This document shows, piece after piece, positions 54,226 to 63,025 of a stretch of DNA of 64,000 nucleotides; positions within the stretch are counted from its first letter, which is position 1, and every line of letters starts with the position of its first letter. The position numbers and the translations under genes were made by a program. Origin of the DNA: DATFCK01 sp963728975 (GTDB taxonomy: Bacteria > Verrucomicrobiota > Verrucomicrobiia > Chthoniobacterales > UBA10450). The stretch is taken from positions 1,426,001 to 1,490,000 of the forward strand of contig CAVSMF010000001.1 of NCBI GenBank assembly GCA_963728975.1, in the 5' to 3' direction. Below the pieces are notes generated by a model. The model was not told the origin of the DNA, made no database searches, and saw only the letters and a program-made list of their open reading frames with translations.

Positions 54226-54963
54226 TCATCGCTGTTCGGGCAGCAGGCAGGCCCGCGTCCGCAACACCCTGGTCGCTTGCTCGAGCATCTGCGGGGTGTC
54301 TACATCCTGCCACCAGGCATCGCCAATATCGACCGCGCGGACCTTTCCGTCGGCTGCCATTAATCGGACCCCATCGGCCAGGCTGCAATCTCCATTCCGG
54401 TTGGCCCGGGCGAGATAATCGAAAATCGAGGAGGGGCAAACGAACAATCCGGTGTCGATTCCATCGTAATGTCCCAGTTCTTTTCCAATAGCGACAATGC
54501 GATCTCCGCTGGTCTGGACTTTCATCGCATCCGCCAGATCGAAAATCGATTCGATTTTTCGATCAATTGCCAGGTTGAGCCGGTCAAGATCGGGTTCTTT
54601 CAAGAGAAGGTCGATGGCGGCCTGGTCAAACAAATGGTCGCTCATTGTCAGGAGGAACGGCGGTTTGACGTGCGGAGCGGCGGCCAGAACCGAGATGCCG
54701 TTTTGTTTTTGCCAATCGCGGTTTTCGACGAAATGAAGTGTAACCGTATTCGGAACCAATGGTTGCAACTGTTTGCGCAACGATTCGCCCTCAAAGCCAA
54801 TCACTGCGTAAACCGTTGTAATTCCAGCAGCCGCCAGGGCGTCGAGCACATGACAAACCAGAGGGCGTCCGAGGATCGTCGTCAGCGGCTTTATCGGGGC
54901 CGTCCCGCTCGTGCGCAGCCTCGATCCCGAGCCCGCCATCAGAACAACGGCTTCAGAGATCAT
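54226..54963 (-). CDS. Sugar/inositol-phosphate nucleotidyltransferase (IPCT-like)
   Basis: A 245-residue GT-A-fold nucleotidyltransferase; ATG 54963 gives MISEAVVLMAGSGSRL, and the longer frame runs into the SDR gene. The nucleotide loop MAGSGSRL and the lysine in APIKPLTTILGRP are intact, so it should be active. FLLTMSDHLFDQAAIDLLL, LAIDRKIESIFDLADAMKVQ and GKELGHYDGIDTGLFV recall CTP:inositol-1-phosphate cytidylyltransferases of hyperthermophiles. The predicted product is a CDP-alcohol, possibly CDP-inositol, for one of the two CDP-alcohol phosphotransferases. It lies 19 bases downstream of the SDR gene on the same strand. Confidence 0.8.
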   Translation of the reverse strand: MISEAVVLMAGSGSRLRTSGTAPIKPLTTILGRPLVCHVLDALAAAGITTVYAVIGFEGESLRKQLQPLVPNTVTLHFVENRDWQKQNGISVLAAAPHVKPPFLLTMSDHLFDQAAIDLLLKEPDLDRLNLAIDRKIESIFDLADAMKVQTSGDRIVAIGKELGHYDGIDTGLFVCPSSIFDYLARANRNGDCSLADGVRLMAADGKVRAVDIGDAWWQDVDTPQMLEQATRVLRTRACLLPEQR

Positions 54964-54982
54964 GCTTCGCCTCTCCCCGCTC

Positions 54983-55780
54983 TCATATTCCGTAATATTT
55001 TCTGAGCCCCCAGAGACGCGTGCGTTGGGGGAGAAAACGAAAAATAAAAGGCGCGAGTTTGGTCTGAAACAGGTCTCCGACAAGAATGCGTCCGGGCGGG
55101 TTCGGGTGGTCAATCAACTTGAGGATGTGCCGGGCCACCAGGTCGGGTTTCGGGGCCGCCTTCAAATTCCGGTCGACCGCCCGCCATGTTTTGGCGACAC
55201 GATCTCCGTACCCTTTTTCGGGTCCTTTGGTCACTGCCTCATTAAAATTGGTGTGAATATCTCCCGGCTGAAGATCGACGATCCGAACTTTGCTCCGGCC
55301 GAGTTCGAGTTGAATCGACATGGTTAACGCGGCCATGGCTGATTTGGCGGCGTTGTACGCGCCCATGAATGGGACGGGCAAAAGCGCAACCAAAGAAGTG
55401 ACGTTGATGATCAACCCGGCCCCACGGTCACGCATCTCGGCCAGAGCAAGCTGCATCAACCGCACATGGGCGAAGAATAGAATCTGAAACTGGTCCTCGA
55501 TCTCAGCCGGAGAAAGAAATTCGGCCGGACCGAAATGCCCGCTTCCGGCATTGTTGATGACAACATCGAAGTGCCCTGCTTCAGCGAGAGCGTGGGAGAA
55601 TGCGTTTTCGATTCCGCCTTTATCACGCAGGTCGAGGGCGACCGGATGGAGTCGGGGGTGGTTCGGCAGCGCCGCGGGATTTCTTGATGTGCCCCAAACC
55701 TCGTCGCCCTGGGCGAGCAAAGCCTGCGCCGTGGCCAATCCAATTCCGGAACTGGCGCCGGTTAAGAAGATGCGTTTCAT
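54983..55780 (-). CDS. Short-chain dehydrogenase (candidate 3-ketosphinganine reductase)
   Basis: A 265-residue classical SDR; ATG 55780 (MKRIFLTGASSGIG) is used because an upstream extension overlaps the flippase gene. It has the NADP-binding TGASSGIGLATAQAL with WGTSRNP (Ser/Arg favouring NADPH), VVINNAGSGHFG, the catalytic Ser in NVTSLVALLP and Tyr-x3-Lys in YNAAKSAMA. Known 3-ketodihydrosphingosine reductases are SDRs with NADPH preference, so it could complete the path between SPT and the N-acyltransferase, but SDR function cannot be read from motifs alone. It is followed by the nucleotidyltransferase and its start overlaps the stop of the flippase gene. Confidence 0.85.
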   Translation of the reverse strand: MKRIFLTGASSGIGLATAQALLAQGDEVWGTSRNPAALPNHPRLHPVALDLRDKGGIENAFSHALAEAGHFDVVINNAGSGHFGPAEFLSPAEIEDQFQILFFAHVRLMQLALAEMRDRGAGLIINVTSLVALLPVPFMGAYNAAKSAMAALTMSIQLELGRSKVRIVDLQPGDIHTNFNEAVTKGPEKGYGDRVAKTWRAVDRNLKAAPKPDLVARHILKLIDHPNPPGRILVGDLFQTKLAPFIFRFLPQRTRLWGLRKYYGI

Positions 55781-57321
55781 CAAATTTGTTTTTCCGGGCG
55801 CCGGTAGTAGAACCAGCCGGCTGTAAACAAGGCAAGGCAAACCAGGGCCGCGGCGATCTGTCCGGCGACTCCGGGCCACAGGACCCGGCAAAGAACAGCA
55901 GGCACCGCCGCGATAATTGCCGTGGTCAGGACCGGACGAATCTGAGTCAATGGATTTGGCCAGTGAAAAACGAACCGCAGAATAATTGTGCGTATTGCTC
56001 CTTGAAGGACATAGGTCACTAAAATTCCAAATGCCGCGCCGAGCGCCCCGAATTGAGAAATGAGAAGAAAAGTTACGCTGCTGCCAACGGCGCAGGTAAT
56101 GAGGGAATTGAGCAGGTTCAAACCGGGCCGCTGCACCATGATCACGGTTTCGCCGAGATTAACGAAGGCATTGGTGGCGCAGGCGATCGCGACAATACCG
56201 AGCCATTGACCGCCCTGCTGAAAGGCCGGGCCAAAGACGAGCAGGATGGTTTGGCCGGCCAGTATCATGACGGCCACAAACGGCAGCAATATCCAGAGCA
56301 TCCATTGGAGGAGGCGGGCGTAAGTGGCGGCGGCCTGTTGATGTTCTCCGGTGGCGGTCATGCCGGCCACGACCGGCGCAAAAATCGGCGTGAACGGCTG
56401 GCTCACTCTGCGCAGGCCGTTAGCCAGGCCTACCACCGCTCCGTAAACGCCAAGGGTCGTTAACGTCACCCCGGGCGCGCGATCCACGAACCATCCGAGA
56501 ATGAGCAGATCCAACCGCCAGATGAAGGCATTCAGAAACTGGTCGGCCCCGATCGGGAGCGTGTAATAGAGCAGCTCCCGCGCTTCACTTCGAACGCCCG
56601 CCGCTTCCAACGCGGGTAGACCGCGAAATAGCCTCGAGGCAAAAACGAAAGCAATGATTCCGGCCGCGAAACTCCCGATAATGGCGGCGAGTTCGGGAGC
56701 GAAAGTGCTGAAACCGATCCCAAGCGCAATCAGGAATGCGATGGTCGTCGCAAACGGTTCGGTTAGGCCGCGGGAGAAAATATCGTGTTTCATCACCTTC
56801 ATTCCGCGCGAAACCGAAGTGCTGATGCGATACAAGGCGATGCCGGGAAGAGCCCAAAGAATGACAGCCAGGGCGGAGATCATTTCCGGCTCCATTCTCA
56901 GGCGGCCCCCAAATCTGCGGATGGCAAAAGTGGAAAGAAAGCAGACAACCGCCGATAGGGTGACGGCAACGATAAGGGCAAGATGAAACAAGGCCCGGCT
57001 GCGGAGGCGGTGGCCGACCGCTTCAGCCCGGGCCACAAATGCGGTAGTGGCATCGTCGAGCCCCCAGATCCCGATTTTGCTCACCAGATCGGTGGTGGCC
57101 CAGGCCACGGAAAATATTCCCAGAGCGGCCGGACCAAGAAGACGGGCAATGAGAAGAGTGAAAATCGCCCGAAAATTTGAAGCCAGCATGGCCAGGGCGT
57201 TCAGGATCGCGCCCCGCTTTAATTCCGCGCCTGTTGCTTGGGCGGCCCGGGCGAGGTCTTTGGCGGCCGCCGTCACCGGCGTGCGATTTTCAAGGGTTTT
57301 CACTGAAGCGGTATCCTTCAT
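55780..57321 (-). CDS. Wzx-like lipopolysaccharide/oligosaccharide flippase
   Basis: A 513-residue membrane protein with about 12-14 helices of the MOP (multidrug/oligosaccharidyl-lipid/polysaccharide) flippase superfamily. The family opening is visible as LASNFRAIFTLLIARLLGPAALGIFSVAW (first 20 residues typical RAIFTLLIARLLGPAALG). It would move lipid-linked saccharides, or conceivably a headgroup-bearing lipid, from the cytoplasmic to the periplasmic face of the inner membrane. Its stop overlaps the ATG of the SDR gene (TGATG), so flippase, SDR and nucleotidyltransferase form one minus-strand operon. Confidence 0.88.
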   Translation of the reverse strand: MKDTASVKTLENRTPVTAAAKDLARAAQATGAELKRGAILNALAMLASNFRAIFTLLIARLLGPAALGIFSVAWATTDLVSKIGIWGLDDATTAFVARAEAVGHRLRSRALFHLALIVAVTLSAVVCFLSTFAIRRFGGRLRMEPEMISALAVILWALPGIALYRISTSVSRGMKVMKHDIFSRGLTEPFATTIAFLIALGIGFSTFAPELAAIIGSFAAGIIAFVFASRLFRGLPALEAAGVRSEARELLYYTLPIGADQFLNAFIWRLDLLILGWFVDRAPGVTLTTLGVYGAVVGLANGLRRVSQPFTPIFAPVVAGMTATGEHQQAAATYARLLQWMLWILLPFVAVMILAGQTILLVFGPAFQQGGQWLGIVAIACATNAFVNLGETVIMVQRPGLNLLNSLITCAVGSSVTFLLISQFGALGAAFGILVTYVLQGAIRTIILRFVFHWPNPLTQIRPVLTTAIIAAVPAVLCRVLWPGVAGQIAAALVCLALFTAGWFYYRRPEKQI

Positions 57322-57346
57322 CAGGTGGGCGGCGTCAGGCTACGCT

Positions 57347-58885
57347 TCACCGGTGGTTGTGACGGTCGATCAGATAAAGTTCGAGGTAATGATCTTTCCA
57401 ATAGATGACCACAGAACGAGTGAACGCATTGAGCGGGACGCGGTACCAGCCGGGCGGCAGGGCAACCACCGGGTCGTCCGTGTAAATCGCAGCGGGGTCT
57501 TTTATCACTTCTGCAATTACTTTGGGTGGCGGAATCGGGCTGATAACGTGGAAATCAGGACTGTACCATTGAACGTGGCGCGCCGTGCGGGTGCTGAGAA
57601 GCAGCTCGACCCGGCCGCGTTGCTGCGGTGGATACAAACTTTGGAGATAACGAACAAAACGAACGGGAGGCGCGTCATCGCGATGGTTGGCAATCGCCAC
57701 CGGTATGGCGGTCAGGAGAAGGACCGCGGGAATTATGAAAGCAGCCTTGTTCCACGGAACAGGCAGACGAAGAAATCCCCGCAGAAGGGCGACCAGTAAA
57801 AGGGGAAATATGGCTACGTAATAGCGTTGTGCCGCCGTGACACTGATAAAAATACCGGTGATGAGGACCACTGCCCAAGGCACGTGGGATTTCCAGAAAT
57901 GGCGGTCTTCCGCCGTTTTCGGCTGAAAGAGATAAGCCCCCAGACCGGCCGCACTCGCCAAAGCCCCCACGATCAGGGCCGGCCAGGATTGAAGAAAACC
58001 GAAGCCGACACCGAACCATCCCAAAAAGTGAAATACGCATCGAATGGCAAGATACTTGAGGCTCCAATCGCCGGCGAACAGGTACATGTCGGGCCGGTGA
58101 AGACGCCCGGCCCAAAACTTATAGACCAACCCGGGATAAACCGACTCGACCGGAACATTCGGGCGCAGTTGCCATTGAATGTACCACATCGGCGCAAGCC
58201 AAAGCAGGCAAGCCGCAATCAGACAGACCCAGCTTGATGCCGACCATTTGCGGGGAAGCCGCGGCCCCAAAAACTGGGCCGTGGCTAAAACCGTCGCGAC
58301 CACCAGAATCAGCTGCGGTCGTGCCCCGGCGGCGGCGGCGCCAAGAAAAGCGGTTAGGTACAACGCGCTTCGCCGTCCCGTGCGTGTAAAACAAGCTGCG
58401 GCCAGTATCTGCGTGCTCAATAACCCGGCCGCGAGACTGTCGGTAAGCACCTTGGTTGCGGTCATCCAAATCGCAGGCGTGACCGCCAGACAGATCGCGA
58501 CCCACCAGGCAAGGCGTTCGTTCAATTGCAGACGAATGATGCCAAACCATGCTCCGACAAGAACTCCGCCGGCAACCGCCGATGTGAAATGCAATGAAGC
58601 AACCGGCCCCGCTCCAAAGAGTTTGAGTCCCAGCCAGCCCAGGAAAATGTACAAAGGATAACCTGGCGGATGAGGCTGATGACGCCACAGATCAAAGTGG
58701 CGGACGCCCATTGCAAAATCGCCCGAGTCGATTTCGTCAAGTCCAGGGGAACGGGAAAGGAAGTAGAGAAGGAACGTGACTGAAAACAGGAATAAAGCTC
58801 TTATCCAGAACGTTTTATCTAGACATTGTTCCCGTCCGAGCGACTCATTCGTATTCAATGAAACGGAGGAACCGTTGGGCTTCAT
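57347..58885 (-). CDS. GT39/DUF2723-like polytopic membrane protein
   Basis: A 512-residue protein with a predicted helix at residues 25-43, a large first loop containing GLDEIDSGDFAMGVRHFDLW and HQPHPPGYPLYIFLGWLG, and ten or so further helices. The acidic pair plus HPPGYPLY in the first loop is the mark of the DUF2723/TMEM260-like branch of the PMT (GT39) superfamily, which O-mannosylates or transfers other sugars from polyprenyl-phosphate donors in the periplasm. The C-terminal about 100 residues form a soluble part. It is 25 bases upstream of the flippase gene, which suggests a shared operon. Confidence 0.82.
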   Translation of the reverse strand: MKPNGSSVSLNTNESLGREQCLDKTFWIRALFLFSVTFLLYFLSRSPGLDEIDSGDFAMGVRHFDLWRHQPHPPGYPLYIFLGWLGLKLFGAGPVASLHFTSAVAGGVLVGAWFGIIRLQLNERLAWWVAICLAVTPAIWMTATKVLTDSLAAGLLSTQILAAACFTRTGRRSALYLTAFLGAAAAGARPQLILVVATVLATAQFLGPRLPRKWSASSWVCLIAACLLWLAPMWYIQWQLRPNVPVESVYPGLVYKFWAGRLHRPDMYLFAGDWSLKYLAIRCVFHFLGWFGVGFGFLQSWPALIVGALASAAGLGAYLFQPKTAEDRHFWKSHVPWAVVLITGIFISVTAAQRYYVAIFPLLLVALLRGFLRLPVPWNKAAFIIPAVLLLTAIPVAIANHRDDAPPVRFVRYLQSLYPPQQRGRVELLLSTRTARHVQWYSPDFHVISPIPPPKVIAEVIKDPAAIYTDDPVVALPPGWYRVPLNAFTRSVVIYWKDHYLELYLIDRHNHR

Positions 58886-59002
58886 ATCCTTTCCCCGATT
58901 GGTAGGTGATCAGCTGGGGCGTTGCAAGAACGCCCTTTTTAGGCAAGCGGTATGATCGATTTCGAATGATTCTGCCCGGGTGAAGGTTCCTTTCAAAGCC
59001 GA

Positions 59003-59893
59003 ATGATCACGATTCTAATTGGTCTCCTGCTGTTAGTCGGAGTTGCCTTACTCTTTTTCTGGCGATCGCGGCAACGACGGCAGGGGCAAATTCGGTTCAT
59101 CAGGGAAACGTTGGCGGGTGGCCGCCCAGGGAACGGGAACGGCCGGGTAATTGCCTGTTTTTCAACCTTGCCCGATCGGATTGCCCATCTCGGTTCAACC
59201 ATTCGCTGCCTTTTAGAACAGACCCGGCCGCCGGACGAAATCGTGATTGCCATTCCAAAATTTTCGGTTCGACAGCAGAAGCAGTACGTCATCCCCGAGG
59301 AGCTGGCGGAGGATTCACGGATTCGCATTTTGCACAGCGACCGGGATTGGGGGCCTGCCACCAAATTCATTCCCATCGTGCAGGAAGAACTCGCGGCGGA
59401 TCGGGGCGACACCGTGATCATGATAGTCGATGACGACCGGGTTTATTCCCGCGACGCCCTCGAGACCTACCTTTTCTATCATCGCCGGCTGCCGGAGGCG
59501 GTGCTTTGCTTTCGGGGGGCGCCGATGCCGAGCGACTTAAAGTGGCGCAAACCCAAAATCACCCGTGGCGACCGGCTGCGGGAGCCGCAAAAGGTTGCCG
59601 TGATCACGGGCTGCGGCAGTTATTTGATTCAGCCTCGTTTCTTCGACGCCCAGCTTTGGGATTACTCGGTGGCCCCGGCCGGTGCGTTTTATATGGATGA
59701 TATCTGGATCAGCGGCTGTCTGGACCGGAGGGGAATAGAGAAGTACATCGTGCCTGCTTCCGGGATGATGCGCACGGTCCGGCAGCAATACGGGACCATG
59801 ACCCTGCATGATGTGCCTAACGGACGCCGGCATAATAATAATGAAACGATCGAATTCTTCAGCGATTCCTGGAACGTCTTTTCGCCCCGCTGA
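59003..59893 (+). CDS. Membrane-anchored GT-A glycosyltransferase-like protein
   Basis: A 296-residue protein with an N-terminal membrane helix (ITILIGLLLLVGVALLFFW) followed by an Arg-rich stop-transfer segment, then a GT-A-like domain: VIACFSTLPDRIAHLGSTIR, PPDEIVIAIP, and the metal site VIMIVDDDRVYSRDALETYL. The next segment CGSYLIQPRFF and the acidic YMDDIWISG could supply the catalytic base. This matches a family of putative glycosyltransferases related to those of LPS and capsule clusters; the acceptor is unknown. It is monocistronic and divergent from the DUF2723-like gene, and it converges with the ABC operon 12 bases away. Confidence 0.82.
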   Translation: MITILIGLLLLVGVALLFFWRSRQRRQGQIRFIRETLAGGRPGNGNGRVIACFSTLPDRIAHLGSTIRCLLEQTRPPDEIVIAIPKFSVRQQKQYVIPEELAEDSRIRILHSDRDWGPATKFIPIVQEELAADRGDTVIMIVDDDRVYSRDALETYLFYHRRLPEAVLCFRGAPMPSDLKWRKPKITRGDRLREPQKVAVITGCGSYLIQPRFFDAQLWDYSVAPAGAFYMDDIWISGCLDRRGIEKYIVPASGMMRTVRQQYGTMTLHDVPNGRRHNNNETIEFFSDSWNVFSPR

Positions 59894-59905
59894 TAACGAA
59901 CCGCG

Positions 59906-60625
59906 TCAAAACACCGGGCTCGGCGTGCCGCGGGGATGGATGGCGATGATTCGGCCGTCCTTCATTTCGTGAATCCAATCGCATGCTTCTGCGATTAGCG
60001 GATTGTGGGTGACGAGAAGGAGGGCGGTCTGGTTTTCCTGGACGATCCTTCGAAGCAGCTCAAACGCACGCTGTGAATTCGCCGTGTCGAGGTTCCCGGT
60101 TGGTTCGTCCGCCAGGATGACCCGTGGATTATTGGCCAGGGCCCGGGCGATGGCAACACGCTGCTGTTCACCGCCCGAGAGATGACGGCTCGGCCGATCC
60201 AGTTTGTCAGCCAGACCGACGGCCTCGAGCAATTGCGCGGCCTGTTCACTCATGGCGGGTTCGGCCAGTTGCCCTAAACGGCGCATCGGGATCATCACAT
60301 TTTCCTGGGCCGTAAAATCCTCCATCAGAAAGTGGAACTGGAAGATGAACCCGATGAATTCGTTTCTTCTTCGGGCAAGTTGCTCGTCAGGCAGATGGGA
60401 AACCGTTTCGGAGCCGATGGTCACGAACCCGGCGTCGGGATGGTCCAGGAGACCGAGAATGTAAAGGAGAGTGCTTTTGCCGCACCCGGATGGGCCCACC
60501 ACGGCGTGCACGCTGCCGGGCTCGATCTCCAGGGAAACGCCGCGGAGGGCGTGGACCCGCGATTCGTCTTCGCCCAGAAATTTTTCAACATTGCTGCAAC
60601 TCAAGGCGAACGATTCCGCGATCAT
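59906..60625 (-). CDS. ABC transporter ATPase, LolD/MacB type
   Basis: A 239-residue ATPase; ATG 60625 fits the family start and overlaps the permease stop (ATGA), whereas the longer frame runs into the permease gene. Motifs: Walker A VVGPSGCGKSTLLYIL, the Q-loop segment IGFIFQFHFLMEDFTAQENV, signature HLSGGEQQRVAIARAL, Walker B VILADEPTGNLD and the switch His in LLVTHNP. This group drives MacB/FtsX-type permeases in lipoprotein release or export of macrolides, peptides and siderophores. It is the last gene of the export operon. Confidence 0.94.
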   Translation of the reverse strand: MIAESFALSCSNVEKFLGEDESRVHALRGVSLEIEPGSVHAVVGPSGCGKSTLLYILGLLDHPDAGFVTIGSETVSHLPDEQLARRRNEFIGFIFQFHFLMEDFTAQENVMIPMRRLGQLAEPAMSEQAAQLLEAVGLADKLDRPSRHLSGGEQQRVAIARALANNPRVILADEPTGNLDTANSQRAFELLRRIVQENQTALLLVTHNPLIAEACDWIHEMKDGRIIAIHPRGTPSPVF

Positions 60626-61860
60626 ACGCTCGAGCCCCGGAGGGTGGTTACCGGAGGCAAACTGGCGGCCCGGCGGGCGGGCAGATAGCTGGCGATGAAA
60701 ACCGAGAGGAGGGCGAGCAATATCGCCCAGACGTAATGCCGCCACTCCCAGGTGACCACGAAATGGTCCGTCGATAGCAAACCGCGCAACCGAATTGGTA
60801 TTCTCGATATACCCCAGGTCAGGAAGGCTCCCATCCCGCAACCGATGATTGACCCGACTACCGCAACCAACGCTCCTTGCCAGAGAAAGATCGCGCTGAT
60901 GTCGCTGCGCCGGTATCCCATCGAGCGGAGGATTGCGATCTCCTTCATTTTCGAGATCACGGTCATGGTCAGGACATTGAAGATGCCAAAACCGCCCAGC
61001 AGAATGACCAGCGACACGGTGATGGCGGCGGACAAACGGAGGGTAAGGAAGAGATGGAGAGTCGATTCTTCTCTTTGCTGCCAGCTGGTGGCCTCGTGCT
61101 GGAAGAGGGTCTCGAAATGTTGGGCCAGGGCCGGCGCGCGATCCGGATCCCGGAGTTTATAGATGATGGATGAAGCGGCAAAAGGGCGGTGAAGAAGGGA
61201 TTGGGCGACTCGGGTGTGGGCATACATCCGGGTGGAATCGATATTGCCGATGCCGCTTTGCACGATCGCCGCCACGGCGAAGCGCCGGTATTGTCCGCCC
61301 GGAGAAAGCAACTGCACGCTTTCGCCAACGTCCACATGCAGCTGGTCGGCCAGGTTCGATCCAATCATGACTGAATTCGGTCTATTGCGAAAGTCGTCAA
61401 GGCTGCCGGCGACCAACTGTTTGGACAAGTTAGTCGTCTGAAGATGAAGGGCCGGTTCGATCCCGTACAAATCAACCGTCGCATTCTCGAACCCGAATCG
61501 CGCGTTCAGCTTTCCCTCCAAGACAGGCGAGCAGGCAACCACATTGGAGAATTGACGGCTCACCCGCATGATTTCGTTGGCGTTGGTGATTCCCTCAAAA
61601 AATTGACGGTGAGCGATACTGGCTTTGGAGGATTTGACCGGCGCGAGTGAATTGGCCTGGCGAGATTCGAAACGGGAACGAACCACAAGGGCGCCGTTGG
61701 TGCCGACGTTGGATTCAACGAAGTACCTGGCGAAACCCTGGGTTTGGGCCTGGGTGCAAATGAAGAAGGCGACCCCGAACACCACACCGCTCACGCTTAA
61801 GACCAGGGCGCGCTTGCGATGGGTAAGAAAACGCAAGGCAATGTAGAGGGGCGGGGTCAT
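60622..61860 (-). CDS. FtsX/MacB-like ABC permease
   Basis: A 412-residue permease with the MacB layout: one N-terminal helix (RALVLSVSGVVFGVAFFICTQ), a large periplasmic MacB_PCD-type domain (about residues 45-275), and three C-terminal FtsX helices (AAITVSLVILLGGFGIFNVL, then helices near 335 and 380). MKEIAILRSMGYRRSDI is the cytoplasmic coupling segment. Starts and stops overlap the neighbours by four bases on both sides (ATGA), so membrane fusion protein, permease and ATPase are translated as a unit. Confidence 0.92.
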   Translation of the reverse strand: MTPPLYIALRFLTHRKRALVLSVSGVVFGVAFFICTQAQTQGFARYFVESNVGTNGALVVRSRFESRQANSLAPVKSSKASIAHRQFFEGITNANEIMRVSRQFSNVVACSPVLEGKLNARFGFENATVDLYGIEPALHLQTTNLSKQLVAGSLDDFRNRPNSVMIGSNLADQLHVDVGESVQLLSPGGQYRRFAVAAIVQSGIGNIDSTRMYAHTRVAQSLLHRPFAASSIIYKLRDPDRAPALAQHFETLFQHEATSWQQREESTLHLFLTLRLSAAITVSLVILLGGFGIFNVLTMTVISKMKEIAILRSMGYRRSDISAIFLWQGALVAVVGSIIGCGMGAFLTWGISRIPIRLRGLLSTDHFVVTWEWRHYVWAILLALLSVFIASYLPARRAASLPPVTTLRGSSV

Positions 61861-63011
61861 TTACCCGGCGTGCCCTTCGGCGGATGGATGGTCCGTTGAC
61901 GGACCGGCTGGCCTGGCCGCAGCCGATCCTGATTTTCCAATACGACGCGATCGCCCTCGGCCAGGCCGTGTAGGGCCTCGGTAAAATCGAGGGTGCGATA
62001 TCCCACTTTCACCGTGCGCTTCTGGATAAGACCATGCTTCACCACCAGAACTTGATCGACCAGGAGCGCTCGAGTCGGAACCAGGAGGGCATTTTCATGT
62101 CTGCCGACGATGATGTTCATTTCGCCGGTCATTCCCGCCATCAAATTGTCGGGCGCCTTTTCCAGATGCAGAACAATTGTGTAACGCTGCGTCTCCGGGT
62201 CGGCTGCCGGTTGGATGGATGAAACTTTGGCCGGGAACTGCTGGGTTCGATAGGCATAAAGCTGGACCATCGCTTCCATCCCGGGCTTCACTTCGCCGAC
62301 GTCCTCTTCATCGACCTCGCCCCGGACGTAATTGCGATGGGACGATACCGTAAACAGCTCGTTGTTTTGCCCAACCAATTCGCCGTTAACGGTTTGAATG
62401 CCGGTCAAAAGCCCGTCGATGGGCGAACGAATCTCGGAGTTTTTCATCTGAGCTTCGAGCTTTTTGCAGGTCTCTTGCAGCGCCGACAGATTACGGTCCC
62501 GCTCGATCCGCTCCGTTTCGACGACGCCGCGCAATCGGGCCGCTTCGCTCTTTGCTTTCTCGTACTCGACCGCCGGAACGTTGCTGAGGGCGTTAAGTTT
62601 TTCGAGTCGCTGAAGATTGTCTTCGGCGCTTTTGAGCAATTCGCTCGAGGGCAAGGGAAGGGCCGCCCGTTCACTGGCAGCTTGAAGATCGGCCCGGGCC
62701 TGTTTCAATTGCTGCGCTGTAGTCTCATCCGCGATGGTGGCGATCAACTCACCTTTTTCCACACTCTTCCCGATCGCTCCGCGGCCGGCCGAGAAAGCCT
62801 CCGCCAGCCGGATAAATCCCGAATTTTGAGCCCGGACATGGACCACGAAAGTCGGCTCGATCCGAACCGTGCCGTAAACCGCGGACAACGCAGTTCCCCG
62901 CCGAACCCTGGCCACTTCCGCGACAGGCAAGGACAAATACCAGAGCAGGATCGCCAGCAGCGCGAGCGGCACGATGATCCAGGCTAACGTTTTGGGAGGC
63001 GGAACTCTCAA
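61857..63011 (-). CDS. HlyD/MacA-like membrane fusion protein
   Basis: A periplasmic adaptor joining the ABC permease to the outer-membrane channel. It has one N-terminal helix (AWIIVPLALLAILLWYLSL), a lipoyl-like half site (VRAQNSGFIRLAEAFSA), a long alpha-helical hairpin (about residues 110-190), the second lipoyl half (NSEIRSPIDGLLTGIQTVNG) and the beta-barrel/membrane-proximal domains ending QPAADPETQRYTIVL and LVPTRALLV. I take TTG 63011 as start, giving about 384 residues. An ATG at 63089 is also in frame but overlaps the TolC gene by 64 bases and adds residues with no family character. The start is therefore uncertain. Confidence 0.88.
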   Translation of the reverse strand: MRVPPPKTLAWIIVPLALLAILLWYLSLPVAEVARVRRGTALSAVYGTVRIEPTFVVHVRAQNSGFIRLAEAFSAGRGAIGKSVEKGELIATIADETTAQQLKQARADLQAASERAALPLPSSELLKSAEDNLQRLEKLNALSNVPAVEYEKAKSEAARLRGVVETERIERDRNLSALQETCKKLEAQMKNSEIRSPIDGLLTGIQTVNGELVGQNNELFTVSSHRNYVRGEVDEEDVGEVKPGMEAMVQLYAYRTQQFPAKVSSIQPAADPETQRYTIVLHLEKAPDNLMAGMTGEMNIIVGRHENALLVPTRALLVDQVLVVKHGLIQKRTVKVGYRTLDFTEALHGLAEGDRVVLENQDRLRPGQPVRQRTIHPPKGTPGK

Positions 63012-63025
63012 CCTTTGTCTTTGTA

